Below, one piece after another: positions 51,428-58,619 of a stretch of 64,000 nucleotides of DNA (its first letter is position 1; each line of letters begins with the position of its first letter). The notes beneath the pieces were generated by a model. The model was not told where the DNA came from. It saw nothing but the letters and a program-made list of their open reading frames with translations, and made no database searches. The stretch is from contig JBAYYV010000001.1 of assembly GCA_041672845.1 (NCBI GenBank), forward strand, positions 62,001-126,000, read 5' to 3'. The stretch is from JBAYDV01 sp041672845. Lineage in GTDB: Bacteria > Bacteroidota > Bacteroidia > Bacteroidales > UBA932. The translations under genes and the position numbers were made by a program.

Positions 51428-52441
51428 TTATTTTATAAATTCTTCAAATGAATCCGTTAAGTATTTTCCTAATGCATTAGCTTTAAGAAATATTTTTCCA
51501 CCAGCTGCTTTAATATGTCCACCTCCATTGAAATATTTCTTGGCTAAATCATTAACTGAAAACCCATCTTTACTACGAAGAGAAACACTAAATTTATCTT
51601 CTTTCTCTGTGAAAATTATAGATACTTGAATATCTGTTATTTTTAGAGGAATGTTTACTAATCCTTCTGAGTCACCCGATTTATGATGATATTTATTTTG
51701 TAAATCTTTAGTAAGAATCATATAAGCCAAGTGTAATTTAGGATTTATGACTAAATGATTTTTTAATAATTCGGTTCTAAGTAAAAACTGATTCAGTGAA
51801 TAATTACCATATACTTGAGTATGTATTTCTTCAAGATTAATGCCACGCTTGCTAAGTAAACTAGCTACTTCATAAGTTCTAGTTTCACATGAATTATTAA
51901 AATTATTAGTATCGGTAATAAGTCCAATACTTAGTGCTTCAGCTGTATTATAGGGTAACCTATTTATATCATTATTGATATATTTCGTATCTAAAAGTAT
52001 ATCAAAGATGATTTCACATGTAGATGAAACTTTAGCACTGAAAACCAAATCGAATTCTTCATCTTTAGAATCTAAGTGATGGTCTATTAATATTTTAGGT
52101 ATCTTAGATTCTTTTAATGCTGGGCCTAAATCTCCAGCTCTATCTAGATTATTAAAATCACAACAAATCATTAAATCTGCATTTTTAATTAATTTTAAAG
52201 ATTCTACAGGATTTTCTTGATAGAAAGTTATTAAATTATCTATGTGTAAATATGAAAAATAATCAGGTAATGAGTCGGGTAGTATAATGTTTACTTGTTT
52301 TCCTTCCGCTAATAAAAGGTGGTAAAGTCCTAAACATGAACCTACTGCATCCCCATCTGGTCTAGCATGACTAGTAAGGATTATTTTATTAGCATTAAAA
52401 ATGTAATTTTCAAATGATTTGATTTTTGCTTGTTTATTCAT
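51428..52441 (-). CDS. DHH family phosphoesterase, NrnA-like
   Basis: A 337-residue DHH/DHHA1 enzyme of the nanoRNase/pAp-phosphatase group. Metal-binding motifs are HARPDGDAVGS (residues 21-31), CDFNNLDR, and LIDHHLDS; the DHHA1 domain ends with GGGHIKAAGG. It degrades oligoribonucleotides, pAp or cyclic dinucleotide products; the exact substrate is uncertain. It is first in a unit with the two FKBP-like lipoprotein genes and divergent from the gene at 52582. Confidence 0.9.
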   Translation of the reverse strand: MNKQAKIKSFENYIFNANKIILTSHARPDGDAVGSCLGLYHLLLAEGKQVNIILPDSLPDYFSYLHIDNLITFYQENPVESLKLIKNADLMICCDFNNLDRAGDLGPALKESKIPKILIDHHLDSKDEEFDLVFSAKVSSTCEIIFDILLDTKYINNDINRLPYNTAEALSIGLITDTNNFNNSCETRTYEVASLLSKRGINLEEIHTQVYGNYSLNQFLLRTELLKNHLVINPKLHLAYMILTKDLQNKYHHKSGDSEGLVNIPLKITDIQVSIIFTEKEDKFSVSLRSKDGFSVNDLAKKYFNGGGHIKAAGGKIFLKANALGKYLTDSFEEFIK

Positions 52442-52501
52442 GTATGTAACCTTATAGGATGATTTAATTTAACAATTTTATTATGCAAAATTAAAAATAT
52501 A

Positions 52502-52532
52502 TTGCAAGTACTGATTATTATTTTTACTTTTG
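52502..52532 (+). promoter_or_regulatory. Promoter of the 52582 membrane-protein gene
   Basis: TTG (52502-52504) and TACTTTTG (52525-52532) are spaced by 20 bases; the second matches TAnnTTTG. The ATG follows 50 bases later. Confidence 0.55.
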
Positions 52533-52581
52533 TAAAGATAAATGTGAATAAAAAAATTAATAAATAACTAATTCCTTTCAA

Positions 52582-53196
52582 ATGAAAACATTTGTAAAAT
52601 TTTTAACTTATGTTATATTACCAGTGGTAATCATATTTTTAGCATATCTTATCGTAGATAGTATAGAACAACCTGTTAGATTTAAAAAACAATCTGCAGA
52701 TAGACAAGAAGTAGCTAAACAAAGATTAATTGATATCCGTACACTTCAAGAAGCTTACAAAACTGAATATGGTAGATTTCTTTCTACCACCGATTCATTA
52801 ATTAATTTTTATAAACATGATTCTATTACAATTGTTAAACAAATAGGATCTATGGATGACTCTTTGGCTGTAGCTCAGAACAGAGTTAAAACTTATAAAT
52901 TAAGATTTGCTGTAGCAGATACATTGTTAAAAAATAGTTTAGTACCTATCGATTCTATTAAATTTATACCTTATTCTGGTGGTGTTCCAATAGAATTAAA
53001 ATCTATTGTTAAATCTGTATCAGGTGTAAATGTACCTTTATTTGAAGCAAGTATGCCTTATGATAATTTTCTTAAAGGTTTAGATAGACAATTGATAGTA
53101 AACCTTAAAGCTTCTAAAGAAGATTTAGGACGCTATCCTGGTTTAAAAGTTGGTAGTATTACATCTCCGAATAATAATGCAGGTAACTGGGAATAA
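52582..53196 (+). CDS. Hypothetical single-pass membrane protein
   Basis: I do not recognise this 204-residue protein. One helix near the N-terminus (residues 7-27: LTYVILPVVIIFLAYLIVD) anchors a soluble part with a charged helix (QSADRQEVAKQRLIDIRTLQEAYKTEYG) and a C-terminal beta-rich region. The pattern recalls Bacteroidota proteins with a conserved helix after the anchor, similar to periplasmic assembly factors. It is upstream of DUF3822 and rsmD with only 5 bases between it and DUF3822, so the three are one transcript. Confidence 0.8.
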   Translation: MKTFVKFLTYVILPVVIIFLAYLIVDSIEQPVRFKKQSADRQEVAKQRLIDIRTLQEAYKTEYGRFLSTTDSLINFYKHDSITIVKQIGSMDDSLAVAQNRVKTYKLRFAVADTLLKNSLVPIDSIKFIPYSGGVPIELKSIVKSVSGVNVPLFEASMPYDNFLKGLDRQLIVNLKASKEDLGRYPGLKVGSITSPNNNAGNWE

Positions 53197-53201
53197 AATG
53201 T

Positions 53202-53960
53202 ATGGAATCTATTGCTAGTAAAAAAATAGATAACGATATTACGAGATTAAGACTAACCATTCAGATTAATTTGAGTGGTTTTTCTGTCAAAATTAGTAAT
53301 CCATTAGGGAAATTTCTTTATAGTCAAAAAAGAGTTTTTCCTATAGGTATGTTGTCATTAACAGACATAGGGGAGTTCATTAAAGAAGAAATAAACTCAC
53401 CTATTTTTTTAAATAAACAATTTGCTGCAGTAAGAGTCTATTATGGAACTGAAAAATACTGTATAGTACCAGCTGATTATTATTCTCCAGATAAAGTTTA
53501 TGATACTTTAAATTTACTTCATCCAATTAAAGAAGATGAGCAAGTTTTAAGTCTATCATTACCTGAAACTAAAGCATACCTTATATATGCTATTCCATCT
53601 GCTACTATGGTAGATATTACTAAAATATATGAAAATGCAGAATATTATCCTATTGTCTATTTCTTATTAGATAGGATTCCTTTTATTACTGAAAACAATA
53701 AAATGATAGTACATTTTGCAAGAGATTATGTGCATATAGTCGCTGCTGAAAGAGATAAATTATTATTAGCTAATTCCTATCCCACAGCTAATTATGTAAC
53801 AGCTTTATATTACATTTTTATGGCTATGAAAGAATTAATGTTTAATCCTGGATTCACAAAATTACAAGTATCAGGATTACCTGAAAAAACAGAAGAAAGC
53901 GGTATTACTGAAAGAAAATTATTACGTAAGTATTTCGCAGGGTATAAAGAGATTTCTTAG
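53202..53960 (+). CDS. DUF3822 family protein
   Basis: A 252-residue protein resembling DUF3822, an actin/ASKHA-like family found next to rsmD in Bacteroidota. Visible segments are LRLTIQINLSGFSVKISNP at the N-terminus, VRVYYGTEKYCIVPADYYSP, and LVHFARDYVHIVAAERDKLLLANSY (written here in part as MIVHFARDYVHIVAAERD). The function is unknown. rsmD starts 23 bases downstream. Confidence 0.85.
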   Translation: MESIASKKIDNDITRLRLTIQINLSGFSVKISNPLGKFLYSQKRVFPIGMLSLTDIGEFIKEEINSPIFLNKQFAAVRVYYGTEKYCIVPADYYSPDKVYDTLNLLHPIKEDEQVLSLSLPETKAYLIYAIPSATMVDITKIYENAEYYPIVYFLLDRIPFITENNKMIVHFARDYVHIVAAERDKLLLANSYPTANYVTALYYIFMAMKELMFNPGFTKLQVSGLPEKTEESGITERKLLRKYFAGYKEIS

Positions 53961-53983
53961 AGAAATAGCATAACTAAAATCAC

Positions 53984-54514
53984 ATGAGAATTACAGGAGG
54001 AGAATTAAGAGGGAGGGCAATACTTCCACCAAAGGGTTTTAAGGCTAGACCTACTACTGATTTTGCTAAAGAAGGTCTGTTTAATACTCTTATGAATATC
54101 TGTAATTTTGAAGAAATAAAAGTTTTAGATCTTTTTTCTGGAACTGGTAGTATTTCTTATGAATTTGCTTCTAGAGGAGTTAAATCTATTATTTCAGTAG
54201 AGATGAATTCACTTTATGCTAATCATATTAGAAAAAATGCTGATAAATTTGGAATAAAGAATATACAAGTAGTTAGACATAATGTGTTTGACTTTTTAAA
54301 TATATGTAAAGAAAAGTATGATTTAGTATTTGCAGATCCACCATATATTATAGAAGGTTTAGAAAATATTCCTGAAAAAATATTCAATTCAGGAATTTTA
54401 AATGAAAATGCAATATTAATATTAGAACATCCAGGTTCGTATTCTTTTGAAAATCAGGCAAGATTTCTCAAAGAAAAAAAATATGGTAATGTCCACTTTA
54501 CTTTTTTCAAATAA
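53984..54514 (+). CDS. rsmD: 16S rRNA (guanine-966-N2)-methyltransferase
   Basis: A 176-residue Rossmann-type methyltransferase. It opens MRITGGELRGRAI, the SAM loop is LDLFSGTGSISYEFASRG, and the catalytic motif is ADPPY. These are diagnostic of RsmD, which methylates G966 of 16S rRNA on the assembling small subunit. It is last in the DUF3822-rsmD transcript and is followed by tRNA-Asp under a separate promoter. Confidence 0.94.
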   Translation: MRITGGELRGRAILPPKGFKARPTTDFAKEGLFNTLMNICNFEEIKVLDLFSGTGSISYEFASRGVKSIISVEMNSLYANHIRKNADKFGIKNIQVVRHNVFDFLNICKEKYDLVFADPPYIIEGLENIPEKIFNSGILNENAILILEHPGSYSFENQARFLKEKKYGNVHFTFFK

Positions 54515-54517
54515 AAG

Positions 54518-54549
54518 TTTGTAGATACAGAAAAAAACATTTATATTTG
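54518..54549 (+). promoter_or_regulatory. Promoter of tRNA-Asp
   Basis: TTTG (54518-54521) and TATATTTG (54542-54549) are separated by 20 bases, a full Bacteroidota promoter 20 bases before the tRNA. Confidence 0.7.
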
Positions 54550-54569
54550 CAATCCCAAAAGGAAAAAAT

Positions 54570-54643
54570 GGTGCGGTAGTTCAGCTGGTTAGAATACCTG
54601 CCTGTCACGCAGGGGGTCACGAGTTCGAACCTCGTCCGCACCG
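54570..54643 (+). tRNA. tRNA-Asp (anticodon GTC)
   Basis: A 74-base cloverleaf: acceptor GGTGCGG pairs with CCGCACC, the D arm begins GTTC, the anticodon stem CCTGC/GCAGG holds loop CTGTCAC (anticodon GTC), and the T arm is CGAGG-complementary ACGAG TTCGAAC CTCGT. The discriminator is G and CCA is not encoded. Confidence 0.95.
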
Positions 54644-54644
54644 C

Positions 54645-54679
54645 AAAGAAGACTGATTTTTATCAGTTTTCTTTTTTTT
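54645..54679 (+). terminator. Terminator of tRNA-Asp
   Basis: AGAAGACTGAT (54647-54657) pairs with ATCAGTTTTCT (54662-54672) with one mismatch, followed by T residues. Confidence 0.75.
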
Positions 54680-54716
54680 ATACCTATTTATTAAATTTAT
54701 TTTCTATTGTGTATTT

Positions 54717-55952
54717 CTATTCATAGTGAAGAGCAGTAATGGGATTTAAATTTGCAGCTTTTCTAGCAGGTAGATAACCTGATATTAAGCTTACAATAAT
54801 ACAGGTAGTAATAGCGGTAATAATTATTCCCCATGGAATAACGAAATTTGTGTCCAAATAATAAGCACAAATATTTCCAACTAGTAATCCTCCAAAAATT
54901 CCAAAAGTTCCTCCTATTTGACCTATTAATAAAGCTTCAGTTAAGAATTGAATTCGAATATATATATTTTTTGCTCCTAATGCTTTTCTGGTTCCTATTT
55001 CTTTAGTCCGTTCTTTAACCGAAACCAACATTATATTTATTAAACAAATAGATGCTCCTAGTAATGTTATGAAACATATTATTTTAGCAGCATTATTAAT
55101 TAAAGAATACAAACTACCTATTTCGTTTTGAGTAGCTGAATTTTCACTTAATTCAAAATCATTTATTTCTTTAGGTTTTAATCTCCTAATTATTCTAAAT
55201 AGTTTTTCAGCAAAGGCGTAGCTATAAACAGATGTATTATTTTTTGCCACTTTTTGATTTGGGAAAACGCCTATTTCATATGAGCAATTTATTGATTCAA
55301 ATTGTTCTTTTGCGCATTTAAGAGGAATGATGATGCTGTTATTTATCGCTATTTTGTTTTCCTTCTGTGACTTGGCAAGGCATCCGATAATTTGATAACG
55401 AATAGAATGGATGCGAATATAATCTCCTGAGGATTTAGATATATTATTACCGACGATACAAATATTTGAATTTGAAACATTTTCAGTAGGATAGAAATTT
55501 CTTCCTTTCGATAATTTTAAACTTTTATATTTTAAAAAATTGCCGTCAGATCCTATAATATTACAATTATCTATTATCTTATTTCCATAATATGTTTTTA
55601 TTCCTTTTCGGAATTCGCAATATACACTATAGTTAGTACTGTAGTTTTTTTCCTTCTCTGAAATAATTAGTTTAGAAAATGATTCAGTTTGATAATAATT
55701 TATTTTTGAATTATTTCTAATAGGACATTCATGAGATAAAGAAGTAGATGATATCTTATTTTCTCGAATAGTGATATTATTTATCCCCAAATCACTAAAG
55801 CTTTTTGATATATTATCTATCAGTGCATCAGTAGTCGTCATACTACCGACCAATGCTGTAATTCCTATGCTGATTATACTTATAGTTAATATAGAACGCA
55901 GTCTATTGTTCTTAATGGAAGTGATGGCTTCCTTGAAAATCTCTCTCTTCAT
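54717..55952 (-). CDS. MacB-like ABC transporter permease, orphan
   Basis: A 411-residue permease of the MacB/LolC type. An N-terminal helix (residues 20-40), a periplasmic MacB_PCD domain (about 45-260) and three C-terminal helices form the usual FtsX fold. Signatures are KERTKEIGTRKALGAKNIYIRIQFLTEALLIG and the C-terminal LNPITALHYE. These permeases work in lipoprotein or peptide export with a cognate ATPase, but no ATPase gene adjoins it; tRNA-Asp and the pseudouridine synthase flank it. The PCD domain is unusually rich in Asn and Ser. Confidence 0.88.
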   Translation of the reverse strand: MKREIFKEAITSIKNNRLRSILTISIISIGITALVGSMTTTDALIDNISKSFSDLGINNITIRENKISSTSLSHECPIRNNSKINYYQTESFSKLIISEKEKNYSTNYSVYCEFRKGIKTYYGNKIIDNCNIIGSDGNFLKYKSLKLSKGRNFYPTENVSNSNICIVGNNISKSSGDYIRIHSIRYQIIGCLAKSQKENKIAINNSIIIPLKCAKEQFESINCSYEIGVFPNQKVAKNNTSVYSYAFAEKLFRIIRRLKPKEINDFELSENSATQNEIGSLYSLINNAAKIICFITLLGASICLINIMLVSVKERTKEIGTRKALGAKNIYIRIQFLTEALLIGQIGGTFGIFGGLLVGNICAYYLDTNFVIPWGIIITAITTCIIVSLISGYLPARKAANLNPITALHYE

Positions 55953-56007
55953 ATCTCTTGCTCTTTCAATTATTTATGTAAAAATAGGAAATTAAATTTG
56001 AATAATA

Positions 56008-56015
56008 TACCTTTG
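56008..56015 (+). promoter_or_regulatory. -7 promoter element of the pseudouridine synthase gene
   Basis: TACCTTTG matches TAnnTTTG, 28 bases before the ATG at 56044. The transcript would also cover era, 10 bases downstream of the synthase. Confidence 0.5.
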
Positions 56016-56043
56016 TCCGCAATATTCATAAAAAATTAAAATC

Positions 56044-57570
56044 ATGAGAACAAATTACGGTAGTCGTGATGACAAACCGAAGCAGAGAAGACCAAGAGTG
56101 AGCTCTATAAGAAGGTCGTCTGAAAGCGGAAGTGCTAGCACTTTTGAGCACAGAACTTCTGAGCACAGATCATTTGAACATAAAGACAGAAAACCTTTTG
56201 AAAGAAGAGAAGGTGGAAGCAGTTCTTATGGACATAGAGAAGGTGGAAGTAGAACTGGTGGAAGTTCATTTGGACATAGGGACGGCGGAAGCAGTTCTTA
56301 TGGACATAGAGATGGCGGAAGCAGTTCTTATGGACATAGAGACGGTGGAAGTAGAACTGGTGGAAGTTCTTATGGACATAGAGACGGCGGAAGCAGTTCT
56401 TATGGACATAGAGACGGTGGAAGCAGAACTGGTGGCAGTTCTTTTGGACATAGAGACGGCGGAAGCAGTTCTTATGGACATAGAGATGGTGGAAGCAGAT
56501 CCTTTGAACATAAAGATAGAAAGCCTTTTGAAAGAAGAGAAGGTGGAAGCAGTTCATTTGGACATAGAGAAGGTGGAAGTAGAACTGGTGGAAGTTCTTT
56601 TGGACATAGAGACGGCGGAAGCAGATCCTTTGAACATAAAGATAGAAAGCCTTTTGAAAGAAGAGACGGCGGAAGCAGTTCTTATGGACATAGAGATAGC
56701 GGAAGTAGATCATTTGAACATAAAGATAGAAAGCCTTTTGAAAGAAGAGAAGGTGGAAGTAGATCCTTTGGACATAGAGATGGTGGAAGATCTTTTGGTA
56801 GCAAACCATCTAGACCTACATATAATAGAACCCCAAATGTTAATTCAAATCCTAATGAGGTAAGACTTAATAAGTTTATTGCTAATTCAGGGGTTTGCTC
56901 TAGAAGAGAAGCTGATGATTATATCACAGCTGGATTAGTTACTGTAAATGGTGAAGTAGTAGTTACTTTAGGTACAAGAGTTAAATTGACTGATGATATT
57001 CGTTTTAACGGTGAAAGACTTAAAGGTGAAAAAAAGGTTTATATCATTATGAATAAACCTAAAGATTATGTTACTACGACTTCAGATCCTCATGCAGATC
57101 AGAATGTTATGGACTTAATTAGCCCTGAAAAATGTAGTGAAAGAATATTTCCTGTAGGACGTTTAGATAAATCTACTACTGGAGTTCTTTTATTTACTAA
57201 CGATGGTGCTTTAACTGAAACACTTACACATCCTTCATATAATAGAAAGAAAATTTATCAAGTATCACTTGGTTCTAAATTAAAGAAATCTGATTTCGAT
57301 AAATTACTTACAGGTATTGAATTAGAAGATGGACTAGTAGTAGCTGATGCTCTTTCGTATATAGACGGAGATGAAGCTGAAATAGGAATTGAAATACATT
57401 CAGGGAGAAATAGAGTTATCCGTAGAATGTTTGAATTTTTAGGATATAAAGTGAAGAAACTTGATAGAGTATATTTCGCAGGTCTTACAAAACAAAAAAT
57501 TCGTAGAGGTCAGTGGAGATTTTTAACTAATCAAGAAATCGGAATGCTTAACATAAATTCTAACGAATAA
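56044..57570 (+). CDS. RluB/RsuA-family pseudouridine synthase with a long repeat-rich N-terminal extension
   Basis: A 508-residue protein. Residues 1-30 are Arg/Ser-rich. Residues 32-255 are low-complexity repeats built from GGSSSYGHRD, GGSRTGG and SFEHKDRKPFERRE modules. The S4 RNA-binding domain starts near 272 (RLNKFIANSGVCSRREADDYI), and the RsuA-type catalytic domain carries the nucleophile D375 in GRLDKSTTG, ending in RRMFEFLGYKVKKLDRV. It isomerises uridine in rRNA (RluB-like, 23S helix 89-90 region is the likely target). The extension is charged, Gly/Ser/His/Arg-rich and surely disordered. era begins 10 bases downstream. Confidence 0.92.
   Translation: MRTNYGSRDDKPKQRRPRVSSIRRSSESGSASTFEHRTSEHRSFEHKDRKPFERREGGSSSYGHREGGSRTGGSSFGHRDGGSSSYGHRDGGSSSYGHRDGGSRTGGSSYGHRDGGSSSYGHRDGGSRTGGSSFGHRDGGSSSYGHRDGGSRSFEHKDRKPFERREGGSSSFGHREGGSRTGGSSFGHRDGGSRSFEHKDRKPFERRDGGSSSYGHRDSGSRSFEHKDRKPFERREGGSRSFGHRDGGRSFGSKPSRPTYNRTPNVNSNPNEVRLNKFIANSGVCSRREADDYITAGLVTVNGEVVVTLGTRVKLTDDIRFNGERLKGEKKVYIIMNKPKDYVTTTSDPHADQNVMDLISPEKCSERIFPVGRLDKSTTGVLLFTNDGALTETLTHPSYNRKKIYQVSLGSKLKKSDFDKLLTGIELEDGLVVADALSYIDGDEAEIGIEIHSGRNRVIRRMFEFLGYKVKKLDRVYFAGLTKQKIRRGQWRFLTNQEIGMLNINSNE
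56150..56795 (+). repeat. In-frame minisatellite in the pseudouridine synthase gene
   Basis: Units of 30 bases such as GGAAGCAGTTCTTATGGACA (first 20 shown) plus 18-base GGAAGTAGAACTGGT-type units and 45-base SFEHKDRKPFERRE units recur in order. Unit lengths are multiples of three, so copy-number changes keep the frame. The units are nearly identical at the base level, pointing to recent duplication or gene conversion. Confidence 0.9.
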
Positions 57571-57580
57571 TAATTATATT

Positions 57581-58474
57581 ATGAGTTTACCAAAAAATTT
57601 TAGATCAGGTTTTGTTAATATTATCGGTAATCCTAATGTAGGTAAATCTACATTGATGAATAATTTTATTGGCGAAAGACTTTCTATTGTTACTTCTAAA
57701 TCCCAGACTACTAGACATAGAATTATGGGAATAGTAAATGGTGAAGATTATCAAATAGTATATTCTGATACTCCTGGTATATTAAAACCTGTTTATCTTT
57801 TACAGGAAAGTATGATGACTTGTGTAGATGAAGCTATAGGTGATGCAGATATTATTCTTTATGTAACGGATGTAGTAGAAACAGCTGATAAGAATATTGA
57901 ATATATTAAGCGATTAGAGAAAGTTTCATGTCCTATTCTTTTAATTATTAATAAGATAGATTTATCTAATCAAGAAGATGTATTAAAACTTCAGAATAAA
58001 TGGAAAGAATTACTTCCTGCTGCTGAGATTTTCTCAGTATCTGCTTTAGAGAAATTTAATCTTGGTTCTATTTTCGATAGAATTTTAGAACTTTTACCTA
58101 AAAATGAACCTTGGTATGATAGAGATGCTTTAACTGATAGAAGTATGCGTTTCTTTGCTTCTGAGATTATTAGGGAAAAAATTCTTCAGAATTATTCTAA
58201 AGAGATTCCTTATTGTACAGAAGTAGAAATCGAGGAATTTAAAGAAGTTAATGATCGTTATGATATTCGAGCTATTATTAATGTTATGAGGGATTCTCAA
58301 AAAGGAATTATTATAGGTGCTAAAGGTTCTGCTCTTAAAAGAGTAGGAACTCAAGCTAGGCTAGAGATGGAAGATTTTTTTGAAAAGAAAATATTTTTAA
58401 AAACTTTCGTTAAAGTTAACTCTTCTTGGAGAGAAGATAAAAGAAAACTTAAAGGTTACGGATATATACATTAG
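57581..58474 (+). CDS. era: GTPase Era
   Basis: A 297-residue ribosome-assembly GTPase. G1 is GNPNVGKST (residues 16-24), G3 is DTPG (in SDTPGILKP) and G4 is NKID. The C-terminal KH domain contains GIIIGAKGSALKRVG, which binds the 3' end of 16S rRNA. It is 10 bases downstream of the pseudouridine synthase gene, linking two ribosome-biogenesis factors in one transcript that ends in a strong terminator. Confidence 0.97.
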   Translation: MSLPKNFRSGFVNIIGNPNVGKSTLMNNFIGERLSIVTSKSQTTRHRIMGIVNGEDYQIVYSDTPGILKPVYLLQESMMTCVDEAIGDADIILYVTDVVETADKNIEYIKRLEKVSCPILLIINKIDLSNQEDVLKLQNKWKELLPAAEIFSVSALEKFNLGSIFDRILELLPKNEPWYDRDALTDRSMRFFASEIIREKILQNYSKEIPYCTEVEIEEFKEVNDRYDIRAIINVMRDSQKGIIIGAKGSALKRVGTQARLEMEDFFEKKIFLKTFVKVNSSWREDKRKLKGYGYIH

Positions 58475-58531
58475 CAAATTTTATTATCGTTAGTCATAAC
58501 AATTCATATAATCTTTGTTAAAAACTTTAAT

Positions 58532-58566
58532 GTCTAGCCCGTGTAAAACTGGCTAGACTTTTTTAT
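58532..58566 (+). terminator. Rho-independent terminator of era
   Basis: GTCTAGCC (58532-58539) pairs perfectly with GGCTAGAC (58551-58558), followed by six T residues. Confidence 0.85.
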
Positions 58567-58571
58567 ATTTG
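58564..58571 (+). promoter_or_regulatory. -7 promoter element of parC
   Basis: TATATTTG matches TAnnTTTG, directly overlapping the T tract of the era terminator, 49 bases before the parC start. Confidence 0.55.
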
Positions 58572-58619
58572 CATCTGAAGTGTAATAAATTAGGTTTAAT
58601 AAATAATTTTAATTAGCCA

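Noticed and set aside
56150..56795. Possible CRISPR-like array
   Set aside because: The repeated units are contiguous, lie in frame within a protein gene, and have no unique spacers.
56132..56863. Long open frames on both strands (243 codons forward, 224 reverse) over the repeat region
   Set aside because: They arise from the repeat units, which lack stops in several frames. The translations are monotonous and have no start context; the forward frame at 56044 leads into a clear enzyme domain.
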